Position numbers and translations under genes: made by a program. A DNA stretch of 56,154 bases from positions 1-56,154 of the forward strand of contig JANLZB010000034.1 in assembly GCA_031366005.1 (NCBI GenBank), written 5' to 3'. Under the pieces are notes generated by a model. The model saw only the letters and a program-made list of their open reading frames with translations, was not told the origin of the DNA and ran no database searches. Position 1 is the stretch's first letter; the number at the start of each line of letters is the position of its first letter. Source of the DNA: JANLUX01 sp031366005 (GTDB lineage: Bacteria; Bacteroidota; Bacteroidia; AKYH767-A; OLB10). This document shows positions 8,259-16,901 of this stretch, in pieces.

Positions 8259-8888
8259 TTATTTTTTAAAATCAAGAATTGATATTTCCTTATTGCAAAA
8301 AGTAATTTCCTCTTTAATATTATTCGAGCAAACCAAAACAGTTTTGCTAAGTGCGTAATTTTTAAATAAATCTTTATACCATTCAACTCCGCTTGCATCA
8401 AGATTGGATAGTGGTTCATCAAGAAATATAAATTCCACATCACTTAAAAGTGCAAAGGTTAGTTTTAAACGTTGTTTCATTCCTGATGAAAAAAAATGAA
8501 TGGGTTTGTTGTCAATATTTTCAAGACTGCTGATTGAAATAAATTCTTTCACACTTAAATTTTTTTGCAGGGGTTTCATTGATGCATACAAATCAAACAT
8601 TTCGTGCAACGTGAAATCTTCAATCAGTTCAATATAAGGCGAAGCAAAACTTATGTGTTTAAAAACTTCCTCACTACTTAATAACTTACCATCTTTATAA
8701 TATTCAATTGTTCCTTGGGATGGAGTAACAAAACCGCAAATGATTTGAAGCAAGGTTGATTTTCCGGATCCATTATAACCAAGAATTGCAATTTTATCTT
8801 CTGAATTTATTTCAAGATTAACATTTTTAAAAATCCATTCCTGGTTAAATCGTTTGCCAATATTAGCAAGGCGGATAGTTGCTGTCAT
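8259..8888 (-). CDS. ABC transporter ATP-binding subunit, no permease nearby
   Basis: An ABC ATPase of 209 residues from ATG 8888. Walker A is GYNGSGKST (about 37-45), the signature is HFFSSGMKQRLKL (weak LSGG) and Walker B is FIFLDEPLSNLD. A longer frame reaches 8963 but would overlap lpxA by 20 bp and add a non-conserved stretch; MTATIRLANIGKRF is a normal ABC start. The SSGMKQ signature and short length resemble CcmA/LPS-export or ABC-2 type ATPases. It follows lpxA by 55 bp on the same strand and may be co-transcribed with the lipid A operon. The partner permease is not in the window. Confidence 0.8.
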   Translation of the reverse strand: MTATIRLANIGKRFNQEWIFKNVNLEINSEDKIAILGYNGSGKSTLLQIICGFVTPSQGTIEYYKDGKLLSSEEVFKHISFASPYIELIEDFTLHEMFDLYASMKPLQKNLSVKEFISISSLENIDNKPIHFFSSGMKQRLKLTFALLSDVEFIFLDEPLSNLDASGVEWYKDLFKNYALSKTVLVCSNNIKEEITFCNKEISILDFKK

Positions 8889-8943
8889 TAAAATTATCGA
8901 AGAATATTTTTTTTTAAAACCGCAGAGGTTTAAGCGAACGTGC

Positions 8944-9744
8944 TTATAAATCTTCAGGATCATCTGAGCCTGTGTATCCTTTCATAATTCCACGCGAAGA
9001 ATTTTTTATAAATGTGATGATGTGATCACGAACTTCTGTTTTAGGAATTTCTGCTTCAATAACTGTAAGCGCCTTATTTACTGTATAACCTTTTTGAAAA
9101 AGTGTGCGATAAATATCCTGAATGTTGCCTATGACATCATTATCAAAACCTCTTCTTCTTAAACCAACTGAATTAATTCCGATATACGCCAAAGGTTCAT
9201 GCGCACTTTTTGTAAATGGTGGCACATCTTTTCTAACTAATGAACCTCCTGAAATCATTACATGTCCTCCAATATGTACAAACTGGTGAACGGCAGAAAG
9301 TCCGCCAATAATTGCATAATCATCAATGGTAATGTGTCCTGCAAGTGTTACTCCATTTGCAAGAATGCAATCGTTACCAATAACACAATCGTGTGCAACA
9401 TGCACATAAGCCATCAATAAACAATTTGCTCCAACAGAAGTTTTTCCTAAAGCAACCGTGCCTTTATTAATGGTAACATATTCGCGTATGGTAGTGTTGT
9501 CACCAATTTCAATAATGGTTTTTTCACCTGCATATTTTAAATCCTGTGGCACAGCAGAGATAACTGCACCAGGAAAAATTTTACAATTCTTACCAATACG
9601 TGCTCCGTCATAAATGGTAACATTGGAACCGATCCACGTTCCTTCTCCGATTTCAACATCACCATGAATCATGGTAAAGGGATCTATTGAAACATTTGTT
9701 CCAATACGCGCTGAAGGATGAATGGATGAAAGCGGTGAAATCAT
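8944..9744 (-). CDS. lpxA: UDP-N-acetylglucosamine acyltransferase
   Basis: 266 residues, close to the usual 260. It catalyses the first step of lipid A synthesis, transfer of a 3-hydroxyacyl chain from ACP to the 3-OH of UDP-GlcNAc in the cytoplasm. Hexapeptide repeats forming a left-handed beta-helix cover residues about 5-180. The catalytic His is in VHVAHDC (H118, equivalent to E. coli H125). The C-terminal helical part (about 190-266) carries LRRRGF. It is last of lpxD-lpxC/fabZ-lpxA, 3 bp after the fused gene, so translation is probably coupled. Confidence 0.95.
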   Translation of the reverse strand: MISPLSSIHPSARIGTNVSIDPFTMIHGDVEIGEGTWIGSNVTIYDGARIGKNCKIFPGAVISAVPQDLKYAGEKTIIEIGDNTTIREYVTINKGTVALGKTSVGANCLLMAYVHVAHDCVIGNDCILANGVTLAGHITIDDYAIIGGLSAVHQFVHIGGHVMISGGSLVRKDVPPFTKSAHEPLAYIGINSVGLRRRGFDNDVIGNIQDIYRTLFQKGYTVNKALTVIEAEIPKTEVRDHIITFIKNSSRGIMKGYTGSDDPEDL

Positions 9745-9747
9745 TAT

Positions 9748-11136
9748 CTAACTCTTGCGAACAATTTGTGCCATCATCTCAGCTTCCATCACTACTTTAT
9801 CATTTACAGTTGCTTCACCTTTCATGTGACAAATCCCTCTTCGAATAGGCGTAACAAGTTTAAGATTAAAAATCAAAGTATCACCTGGTAAAACTTTTTG
9901 TTTAAAACGAACTTCATTTATTTTCAAAAAATAAGTCCAGTAATTTTCAGGATCGGGAACTGAGCTTAATACTAATATTCCGCCTGTTTGTGCCATTGCT
10001 TCAATTTGTAAAACTCCGGGCATCACAGGATTGTTTGGAAAATGTCCCTGAAAAAACCATTCATTCATGGTTACATTTTTAACTCCAACCACATGATCAT
10101 CTGTCAGTTCAATTATTTTATCAATCAATAAAAAAGGAAAACGATGCGGAAGCATTGATGTGATTTTATTGATATCACAAACTGCAGGAGCTGATGCATT
10201 ATAATGTTTGCTTTTTGTTTTATCACGTTTTATCAACGCTTTTATTTTTCGTGCAAACTCCACATTAGCAGCATGACCAGGCCGTGCAGCAAGAATATGT
10301 CCTTTGATTGGCATTCCGATCAAAGCTAAATCACCAACTATATCAAGCAACTTATGACGTGCTGGTTCATTTTGAAAATGGAGCTGAACATTATTTAATA
10401 TTCCTTTTTCTTTTATCTGCACACTTGGCTTGTGAAAAAGTTTTGCAAGGTCATCCAGTTTTTCCTGGCTGATAGGACGATCCACCACAACGATCGCATT
10501 ATTTAAATCACCACCTTTTATTAAATCATGTTTAACAAGCATTTCCAATTCATGCAAAAAGCAAAATGTGCGGCATGATGAATATTCATCTTTAAATTCT
10601 TCTATATGATGTAACTGTGCATGCTGTGTTCCGAGCACAGGGCTGTTGTAATCTACCATCACTGTGATACGATAATCAGGACTTGGCACAGCAAGCATCT
10701 CAACATTTCGTGCAGGTTCTTCGAAAGTTAAGTTTTCAGTTAGTTCATAATATTCACGTGTTGCGTCCTGCTCTTCAATTCCTGCTTTAGAAAGTGCATC
10801 AATAAATGGCCTTGAACTACCATCCATAATCGGAACTTCAGGTCCGTTTAATTCAATAAGTACATTATCAATTTCTAATCCAACCAATGCCGCTAATGCA
10901 TGCTCCGTTGTGTTCACCTTTGCATTGTTTTGCTGAATGGTAGTTCCACGTGATGTATCAACAACATTATCTACATCTGCTTCAATAATTGGTTTGCCGG
11001 GTAAATCAATCCGCTGAAATTTATACCAATGGTTTGCCGGTGCAGGTTTAAAAGTCATGGTGACTTCTTCACCCGTATGCAAGCCAACGCCTGATACCGT
11101 TACGGCTTTTTTAATAGTAGTTTGTTTAACAGACAT
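9748..11136 (-). CDS. lpxC/fabZ: Fused UDP-3-O-acyl-N-acetylglucosamine deacetylase / 3-hydroxyacyl-ACP dehydratase
   Basis: 462 residues from ATG 11136. LpxC fills about 1-310: zinc ligand H79 in TTEHALAAL, then GSSRPF, SCRTFCF, and RHKLLDIVGDLALIG with the second His and Asp. FabZ fills about 325-462: MLPHRFPFLLID, then GHFPNNPVMPGVLQIEAMAQ with catalytic His and Glu. LpxC commits the cell to lipid A; FabZ dehydrates 3-hydroxyacyl-ACP for phospholipid chains. The fusion is a known Bacteroidota arrangement tying the two competing routes to one protein. An upstream in-frame start (11178) would overlap lpxD by 32 bp; the ATG at 11136 begins 10 bp after its stop and matches the family start. 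Confidence 0.95.
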   Translation of the reverse strand: MSVKQTTIKKAVTVSGVGLHTGEEVTMTFKPAPANHWYKFQRIDLPGKPIIEADVDNVVDTSRGTTIQQNNAKVNTTEHALAALVGLEIDNVLIELNGPEVPIMDGSSRPFIDALSKAGIEEQDATREYYELTENLTFEEPARNVEMLAVPSPDYRITVMVDYNSPVLGTQHAQLHHIEEFKDEYSSCRTFCFLHELEMLVKHDLIKGGDLNNAIVVVDRPISQEKLDDLAKLFHKPSVQIKEKGILNNVQLHFQNEPARHKLLDIVGDLALIGMPIKGHILAARPGHAANVEFARKIKALIKRDKTKSKHYNASAPAVCDINKITSMLPHRFPFLLIDKIIELTDDHVVGVKNVTMNEWFFQGHFPNNPVMPGVLQIEAMAQTGGILVLSSVPDPENYWTYFLKINEVRFKQKVLPGDTLIFNLKLVTPIRRGICHMKGEATVNDKVVMEAEMMAQIVRKS

Positions 11137-11146
11137 AAATAATATT

Positions 11147-12190
11147 TCAGGGATTTGCAGTTTGCTTAAGCTCTGCAATTGTTTTCTCTAACTCTGAAAT
11201 TTTTTTTTCCAGGTCAGGAAGTTTTCTGAAGAGCACATAAGTTCTTTTATAATCGCTTATATTGAATGCAGGTGAACCTTGAACAATTTCATTTTCTTTA
11301 CTGATGCTTGAACCGATTCCGCTTTGTGCAGCAATCTTAACTCCGTCAGCAATTGTAATATGCCCGACAATTCCAACCTGTCCGCCTATCATGCAATTTT
11401 TTCCAATCTTGGTGGAACCAGCAATTCCTGTTTGAGCAGCAACCACGGTGTTTTCTCCAATCTCTACATTGTGTGCAATCTGAATCAGGTTGTCAAGTTT
11501 AACTCCCTTTCGGATAATTGTTGATCCCAATGTTGCACGATCAATAGTAGAGTTAGCTCCTATTTCAACATGATCTTCGATAATTACATTTCCGATCTGC
11601 GGAACCTTTTTATAATTTCCACTCTGTGGTTGAAATCCAAATCCATCAGCACCAATAATAACTCCTCCATGTAAATAACAACCCGCTCCGATTACGCAAT
11701 CACTGTAAACTTTAACACCGGGAAATAAAGTTGTGTCATCTTTGATCACACAATTATCGCCTACATAACAATTGGGATAAATTTTTACCTTATCACCAAT
11801 AGTTGCATTTTTCCCTATGTAAGAAAATGCACCGATATAAACTTCTTTTCCAATGGTTGCAGTTGCTTCAATAAAACTTGAACTGTCAATACCAATTTTA
11901 TTTCGTTGCACTTCATTATAAACTTCGAGCAATTTTGCAAAACTCTGGTAAGCATTTTCAACCCTGACAAGAGTAGCTTTAACAGGATGTTCAGCAACAA
12001 AATCATTATTTACAATTACAACAGAAGCATTGGTTGTATATATATAAGGAGTATAAACAGGGTTCGCCAGAAAGCTTAATGAACCCTTAACTCCTTCTTC
12101 AATTTTTGCAAGACGGTTAACAGCAGCAGAAGCATCACCTTCTACCATTCCACCTAATAAAGCTGCTATTTGCTGTGCGGTATATTCCAT
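11147..12190 (-). CDS. lpxD: UDP-3-O-acylglucosamine N-acyltransferase
   Basis: 347 residues. It adds the second 3-hydroxyacyl chain, to the 2-amino group, in lipid A synthesis. Residues 1-100 are the uridine-binding domain (GSLSFLANP). Residues about 105-310 are hexapeptide repeats of a left-handed beta-helix, with catalytic H240 in QIAHNVEIG, and a C-terminal helix follows. First gene of the lipid A operon. A promoter (TTG 12243, TATTTTTG 12216-12223) and a palindrome at 12198-12212 lie directly upstream. Confidence 0.95.
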   Translation of the reverse strand: MEYTAQQIAALLGGMVEGDASAAVNRLAKIEEGVKGSLSFLANPVYTPYIYTTNASVVIVNNDFVAEHPVKATLVRVENAYQSFAKLLEVYNEVQRNKIGIDSSSFIEATATIGKEVYIGAFSYIGKNATIGDKVKIYPNCYVGDNCVIKDDTTLFPGVKVYSDCVIGAGCYLHGGVIIGADGFGFQPQSGNYKKVPQIGNVIIEDHVEIGANSTIDRATLGSTIIRKGVKLDNLIQIAHNVEIGENTVVAAQTGIAGSTKIGKNCMIGGQVGIVGHITIADGVKIAAQSGIGSSISKENEIVQGSPAFNISDYKRTYVLFRKLPDLEKKISELEKTIAELKQTANP

Positions 12191-12197
12191 TCGGAAA

Positions 12198-12212
12198 TCC
12201 CGATCATCGGGA
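12198..12212 (-). promoter_or_regulatory. Palindrome in the lpxD leader
   Basis: TCCCGATGATCGGGA (read on the minus strand), a 6-bp stem around 3 nt with a further match, lies 8 bp upstream of the lpxD ATG where a ribosome site would be. Its core recurs in palindromes at 23992-24009 and 40490-40505. It may modulate translation of the lipid A operon or simply be a member of that repeat family. Confidence 0.45.
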
Positions 12213-12215
12213 CGG

Positions 12216-12245
12216 CAAAAATAGCGATTACGGTGGATTAGACAA
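12216..12245 (-). promoter_or_regulatory. Promoter of the lpxD-lpxC/fabZ-lpxA operon
   Basis: On the minus strand, TTG (12245-12243) is followed after 19 bp by TATTTTTG (12223-12216), a close match to the Bacteroidota sigma-A promoter. Transcription would start near 12209, so the transcript would begin within the palindrome at 12198-12212. Confidence 0.55.
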
Positions 12246-12246
12246 T

Positions 12247-13473
12247 TTAACCAAGGATTTGGGGCATCACACAGATATAATGTTTTTCCACCGGTCTGCT
12301 TAAAACAGCGAGTTCAAACTGATCACTTGCTTCTGTTAAATCCTGCAGCTGTCCATTACGTGAAAGAATTTTGATCTGTTCTTCATTAGGATCGTAAGCA
12401 CTGTTGCTTATTGTTCCGGTAAAAGCAAGGAACTCCGCATCGTGCTCATTAATTTTCATTTGCTGCATTGCTTTTGTACGATAATTTTTTAGTGATGATT
12501 CCGCGAACGGTTCTTTTTGAATTCTTATTTTGTAAAGTTTACGATTTATCATTCCATTGCAAAGCATTGCCAATACTTTATCATCATTTTGTGTCCACAT
12601 TTTAATGGAAGCATGTATATCATAATCATCTAACAACGAATATTGATTCAACAGTTTAGGTTTTGAAAGAAAATCATCTAACGTGTAAGTGTTTCTAAGA
12701 AATTTTTTAAAGGAATCGGGAGCGAACAAATCTTTTCCTTCCATCATTTTTTCTTTTGCGCGCTTCAATATCATCACTAATAATTGCTCAGCAGAAATAA
12801 CAGTTTTGTGAAGATAAACCTGCCAATACATTAACCGCCTTGCGATGATAAATTTTTCAATGGAATAAATTCCTTTCTCTTCTATCACCAGCTCATCATT
12901 AAAAACATCCAACATCTTGATAATTCTTTCCGATTCAATATTACCTTCCACGCCAGTGAAAAAACTATCACGATTTAGATAATCCAACCTGTCCATATCC
13001 AACTGACTGCTTACTAACTGGTGAAGAAATTTTTTATGATACGTTCCTTTAAAAATTGCAATAGCCAAAGTTAATTCGCCATTCATTTGTTCGTTAAGCG
13101 CATTCATAAACAATTCTGAAATTTGTTCATGCTTAACTCCGGTAACAATGCTGTCTTCCAACGCATGCGAAAAAGGTGCATGTCCAATGTCGTGTAACAG
13201 AATAGCAATGCATACTGCTTTTGCTTCCTCCTCTGTAATCTCATGTCCTTTCGAACGGATGGTTTCAATCGCATTGCACATCAGATGCAAGGCTCCCAAT
13301 GCATGATGAAAGCGTGTATGCAATGCACCTGGATACACCAGATGAGTTAAACCCAACTGACGGATTCTCCTCAATCTTTGAAAATAAGGATGCTCAATCA
13401 GATCAAAAATTATTTTGTAAGGTATGGTGATAAAACCATAAACGGGGTCGTTAAAAATTTTTCTTTTTGTCAA
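12247..13473 (-). CDS. HD-domain phosphohydrolase (dNTPase / SAMHD1-like family)
   Basis: 408 residues, translated from a TTG at 13473; no closer ATG keeps the conserved start KIFNDPVYGFITIP. The metal site is an HD domain: H56-H57 in RFHHALGALHL, H94-D95 in LLHDIGHAPFSH, and a later Asp in QLDMDRLDYLNRDS. The FQRLRRIRQLG segment and overall layout match the COG1078 family, relatives of dGTPase and SAMHD1 that cleave nucleotides. The exact substrate is not shown. It is monocistronic and divergent from porX. Confidence 0.85.
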   Translation of the reverse strand: MTKRKIFNDPVYGFITIPYKIIFDLIEHPYFQRLRRIRQLGLTHLVYPGALHTRFHHALGALHLMCNAIETIRSKGHEITEEEAKAVCIAILLHDIGHAPFSHALEDSIVTGVKHEQISELFMNALNEQMNGELTLAIAIFKGTYHKKFLHQLVSSQLDMDRLDYLNRDSFFTGVEGNIESERIIKMLDVFNDELVIEEKGIYSIEKFIIARRLMYWQVYLHKTVISAEQLLVMILKRAKEKMMEGKDLFAPDSFKKFLRNTYTLDDFLSKPKLLNQYSLLDDYDIHASIKMWTQNDDKVLAMLCNGMINRKLYKIRIQKEPFAESSLKNYRTKAMQQMKINEHDAEFLAFTGTISNSAYDPNEEQIKILSRNGQLQDLTEASDQFELAVLSRPVEKHYICVMPQILG

Positions 13474-13538
13474 GGGTCTTTACTCAATACTATTTCCAGG
13501 CAAATATCGTTAAAGCACCTTATTCCCCTCAACTAAGC

Positions 13539-13546
13539 TAAATTTG
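13539..13546 (+). promoter_or_regulatory. Possible -7 box upstream of porX
   Basis: TAAATTTG matches TAnnTTTG and lies 59 bp before the porX ATG. No clear TTG is seen at the expected -33 distance. A small hairpin (gccc-N10-gggc, 13547-13564, then attttta) follows at once, in the predicted leader. Confidence 0.35.
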
Positions 13547-13604
13547 CCCTCACAAACGTGGGCATTTTTATTGTACACGAAATTGATAAAACAATAAATA
13601 ATAA

Positions 13605-15161
13605 ATGGAAAAACTAAGTATTCTTTGGGCTGATGATGAAATTGATTTGTTGAAGCCGCACGTGCTTTTTTTACAGGATAAGGGTTATGATGTAAAGACA
13701 GTGAGCAATGGACTGGACGCAATTGAGCAAGTAGGTAAAAAAGATTATGACATTATTTTTCTGGATGAGAATATGCCCGGTTTAAGCGGCCTTGAAACAC
13801 TTGTGAAAATAAAAAATGTGAATTCGAATATTCCTGTAATCATGATTACCAAGAGTGAAGAGGAATATATTATGGAAGAAGCAATCGGAAGCAAGATTGC
13901 AGATTATCTGATAAAGCCGGTTAATCCAAATCAGATTTTACTCTCTATAAAAAAGAATTTAGATAACAAGCGGTTGATCTCTGAAAAAACCAATCAAAGT
14001 TATCAGCAGGAATTCAGGAATATCGGAATGTCGATGAGCGACCGCTTGAGTTTTAATGAATGGGTGGAGGTTTATCGCAAATTAGTGTATTGGGAAATTG
14101 AACTGGAGAAAACCAATGACCAGGGGATGTATGACATCCTCACCATGCAAAAGAATGAAGCGAATAATTTATTCAGCAAGTTTGTGGAGAATAATTATAT
14201 GCAATGGTTAAAAAATCCTGATGCAGCACCATTGCTTTCACATCAGTTATTCAAGAAAAAAGTTTTTCCCTTTGTTGATTCAGGAGAAGAACCTGTGTTT
14301 TTTATCTTGATTGATAACCTTCGGTTAGATCAGTGGAAAGTTATTCAACCAACCATCATGGAATATTTTAAAGTTGTTGAAGAAGATACCTATTGCAGTA
14401 TTTTACCTACTGCAACTCAATATGCACGTAATTCAATTTTTGCAGGATTGCTTCCATCTGAAATTGAAAAACGTTTTCCACAGCTTTGGTTTAATGATGA
14501 TGATGAGGGTGGAAAAAATATGCACGAAGAGGAATTTCTTGTTGACCAGATTCAACGTTTTAAAAAGACCTATAAACATTCTTATAATAAGATTACCAAT
14601 TTTGATGCAGGCAAAAATCTTGTAGATGCAATACCCAATCTTTTTCAGAATAAATTAAATGTGATCGTTTATAATTTTGTTGATATGCTTTCGCATGCAC
14701 GCACTGAGATGCAGGTGATACGTGAATTAGCTGATGATGAAAAAGCATATCGCTCCATTACTTTAAGCTGGTTCGAACATTCGCCACTGCTTGAAACTTT
14801 AAAACGCATTTCACAAAAACCATGTAAGGTAATTATCACTACTGATCATGGAACTATCCGCGTTAAAGAACCATCAAAAATTATTGGTGACAGAAACACC
14901 AATACAAATCTTCGTTACAAGCAGGGAAAAAATCTCAATTACGAAAAGAAAGATGTGCTCGAAATAAAAAAACCTGCTGATGCATTTCTACCACAATTGA
15001 ATGTGAGCACTACTTATGTTTTTGTGAAGGGTGATAAATTTTTCGCGTATCCAAACAATTTTAATTATTATGTAAATCATTATCGCAATACTTTCCAGCA
15101 TGGAGGTATTTCGCCTGAAGAAATGCTGATACCGTTTATTTCTCTCACCAGTAAAGTATGA
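13605..15161 (+). CDS. porX: T9SS response regulator with PglZ phosphodiesterase domain
   Basis: 518 residues. Residues 1-120 are a CheY-like receiver with D10/D11, phospho-acceptor D54 (FLDENMPG), T82 and K104. A helical linker follows to about residue 200. Residues about 205-515 are a PglZ domain of the alkaline-phosphatase superfamily, with D237 (FILIDNLRLDQW), T271 (LPTATQYARNS) and TTDHGT as metal-site motifs. REC-PglZ architecture is diagnostic of PorX, which in Porphyromonas and Flavobacterium controls T9SS genes and cleaves cyclic and linear oligonucleotides. Cognate kinase PorY is not in the window. It overlaps tsaE by 4 bp (ATGA), so the two are translationally coupled. Confidence 0.93.
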   Translation: MEKLSILWADDEIDLLKPHVLFLQDKGYDVKTVSNGLDAIEQVGKKDYDIIFLDENMPGLSGLETLVKIKNVNSNIPVIMITKSEEEYIMEEAIGSKIADYLIKPVNPNQILLSIKKNLDNKRLISEKTNQSYQQEFRNIGMSMSDRLSFNEWVEVYRKLVYWEIELEKTNDQGMYDILTMQKNEANNLFSKFVENNYMQWLKNPDAAPLLSHQLFKKKVFPFVDSGEEPVFFILIDNLRLDQWKVIQPTIMEYFKVVEEDTYCSILPTATQYARNSIFAGLLPSEIEKRFPQLWFNDDDEGGKNMHEEEFLVDQIQRFKKTYKHSYNKITNFDAGKNLVDAIPNLFQNKLNVIVYNFVDMLSHARTEMQVIRELADDEKAYRSITLSWFEHSPLLETLKRISQKPCKVIITTDHGTIRVKEPSKIIGDRNTNTNLRYKQGKNLNYEKKDVLEIKKPADAFLPQLNVSTTYVFVKGDKFFAYPNNFNYYVNHYRNTFQHGGISPEEMLIPFISLTSKV

Positions 15162-15595
15162 TTGAATCTTTTGAAATAGAAAGTATTGATGAACTGGATA
15201 ATGTTGCAAGTGAAATAATCTCCAAAAGTAAGCCACACATTTTTTTTGCTTTGTATGGGGAAATGGGTGCAGGCAAAACAACTTTAATTAAATCTTTTTG
15301 TAAACATTTAGGTGTTGATGAAAATGTAAGCAGCCCCACATTTTCTATTCTGAATGAATACTTACGCAAGAATGGTGAATCCGTTTACCACTTTGACTTC
15401 TATCGCATTAAATCTGAAGCGGAGGCATTTGATCTTGGTTACGAAAACTTTTTCTACAGCAATAACTATTGTTTCGTTGAGTGGTCAGAAAAAATACCTC
15501 ACTTGTTAAATTTCCCAAAAGCGACTATTTTTATCGAATCAAAAAACGGTACTCGTTCAATCCGGTTAATTATTGATTCTCCAAGCCATTTCTAA
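15158..15595 (+). CDS. tsaE: tRNA threonylcarbamoyladenosine biosynthesis ATPase
   Basis: 145 residues. A P-loop ATPase that helps TsaB/TsaD make the t6A37 base of ANN-decoding tRNAs in the cytoplasm. Walker A is GEMGAGKTT (34-42), followed by the family motifs SSPTFSILNEY (about 55-65), YHFDFYR, and FVEWSEKIP near residue 110. Length is normal for the family. The ATG overlaps the porX stop (ATGA), and ald follows 25 bp later, so porX-tsaE-ald is a likely transcription unit. Confidence 0.93.
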   Translation: MIESFEIESIDELDNVASEIISKSKPHIFFALYGEMGAGKTTLIKSFCKHLGVDENVSSPTFSILNEYLRKNGESVYHFDFYRIKSEAEAFDLGYENFFYSNNYCFVEWSEKIPHLLNFPKATIFIESKNGTRSIRLIIDSPSHF

Positions 15596-15620
15596 AACAG
15601 CTTATGTTTAATTGCAGAGC

Positions 15621-16844
15621 ATGACTCAAAAAATACCAGCACAACAGGCATTGGCACAGCAAGGTGTACTCATGCCACAGGAATCAGTTTTAGAAGTGAG
15701 CAAGCTTAAAAAAGATTTATTTATTGGCATACCGCGTGAAATTTCTTTCCAGGAGAACCGTGTGCCTTTAGTTCCTGAATCTGTTGCACTTTTAGTGAAT
15801 AACGGTCACCGTATATTAATTGAAACGGATTTAGGTAAGAACGCAAACTTCACCGATTCGGACTACAGTGAAGCAGGAGCTCAAATTGCGTATCATGCAG
15901 AAGAAGTTTATAAAGCGGATTTGATTTTGAAAGTTGCACCGCCTTCTATCGAAGAAGTGGATTTATTACAAGAGAAACAATCGCTCATTTCCATATTGCA
16001 AATCGCTATGCAGCCTTCCGGCTATATGCATCGCTTAAGTGCAAAAAAAATAACTGCTCTTGCTTACGAATGCATCAAAGATGAAACAGATATTTTTCCT
16101 GTGATTCAGGCAATGAGCGAAATAGTAGGTAACGCTTCTATCTTAATTGCTGCGGAATATTTGAGCAGCGCTCATAGCGGAAAAGGGGAATTGCTGGGAG
16201 GTGTCACCGGAATTCCTCCAACGGACATAGTAATATTAGGAGCTGGCACAGTTGGAGAGTTTGCAGCACGTGCTGCCATGGGACTTGGTGCACGCGTTAA
16301 AGTTTTTGACAGCTCATTATATAAATTGAGAAGATTACAAAAGAATGTTGGGGCACGCGTTTACACTTCCATTCTCACTCCATCAGTTTTATTAAAAGCA
16401 TTACGTACCTGCGATGTAGCAATTGGCGCAGTTCTGGCACGTGAAGGCCGATCTCCGATAATTGTAACTGAAGAAATGGTAAGCGAGATGCGTTTTGGTT
16501 CTGTAATTATTGATGTAAGTATTGATCAGGGCGGATGTTTTGAAACTTCAGAAGTTACCAATCACAGCAATCCCATCTTCCGCAAATATGGAGTGATACA
16601 TTATTGCGTACCAAACATTGCAAGTCGTGTTGCACGTACTGCCTCTTATGCATTAAGCAACATTTTTACTCCCATGCTTTTAAACATGAGCGAAGAAGGT
16701 GGGATGGATGCATTGCTGTGGCGCGATAAATACATCCGCAGCTCTGCGTATCTCTATCGTGGCACTGTAACTAATAAATACGTAGCTGAAGTTTGCAAGA
16801 TGCCTTTCAGAGATTTGAATCTGCTGATGGCTACGAGGATTTGA
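15621..16844 (+). CDS. ald: Alanine dehydrogenase
   Basis: 407 residues from ATG 15621; a TTG 9 bp upstream is a weaker start. It catalyses reversible oxidative deamination of L-alanine to pyruvate with NAD+. The N-terminal AlaDh/PNT domain has IGIPREISFQENRVPLVP and EYxSxAHSGKGELLGGVTG; the Rossmann domain carries VILGAGTVGEFAARAA. A later segment, VIDVSIDQGGCFETS, is the conserved Ald/PNT signature. It is about 35 residues longer than the classic 370, through an N-terminal extension common in Bacteroidota homologues. Last gene of the porX-tsaE-ald run. Confidence 0.88.
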   Translation: MTQKIPAQQALAQQGVLMPQESVLEVSKLKKDLFIGIPREISFQENRVPLVPESVALLVNNGHRILIETDLGKNANFTDSDYSEAGAQIAYHAEEVYKADLILKVAPPSIEEVDLLQEKQSLISILQIAMQPSGYMHRLSAKKITALAYECIKDETDIFPVIQAMSEIVGNASILIAAEYLSSAHSGKGELLGGVTGIPPTDIVILGAGTVGEFAARAAMGLGARVKVFDSSLYKLRRLQKNVGARVYTSILTPSVLLKALRTCDVAIGAVLAREGRSPIIVTEEMVSEMRFGSVIIDVSIDQGGCFETSEVTNHSNPIFRKYGVIHYCVPNIASRVARTASYALSNIFTPMLLNMSEEGGMDALLWRDKYIRSSAYLYRGTVTNKYVAEVCKMPFRDLNLLMATRI

Positions 16845-16877
16845 AAGAGTTTACAATTTTCAGTAAATATCAATTTT

Positions 16878-16900
16878 AACCTAAAAAGGTTCAATTTCAA
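16878..16900. terminator. Weak hairpin between convergent ald and the YHYH gene
   Basis: AACCT-aaaa-AGGTT (16878-16891) is the only inverted repeat in the 57-bp gap between the ald stop and the convergent gene end at 16902. The stem is only 5 bp, so a terminator role is tentative. Confidence 0.3.
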
Positions 16901-16901
16901 A

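Noticed and set aside
11137..11178. Longer LpxC/FabZ frame from 11178
   Set aside because: It would overlap lpxD by 32 bp and add unconserved residues; ATG 11136 matches LpxC starts.
13547..13566. Small hairpin then T-run upstream of porX, looked like a terminator
   Set aside because: No plus-strand gene lies upstream to be terminated; the stem is only 4-5 bp. Kept only as a note in the porX promoter entry.
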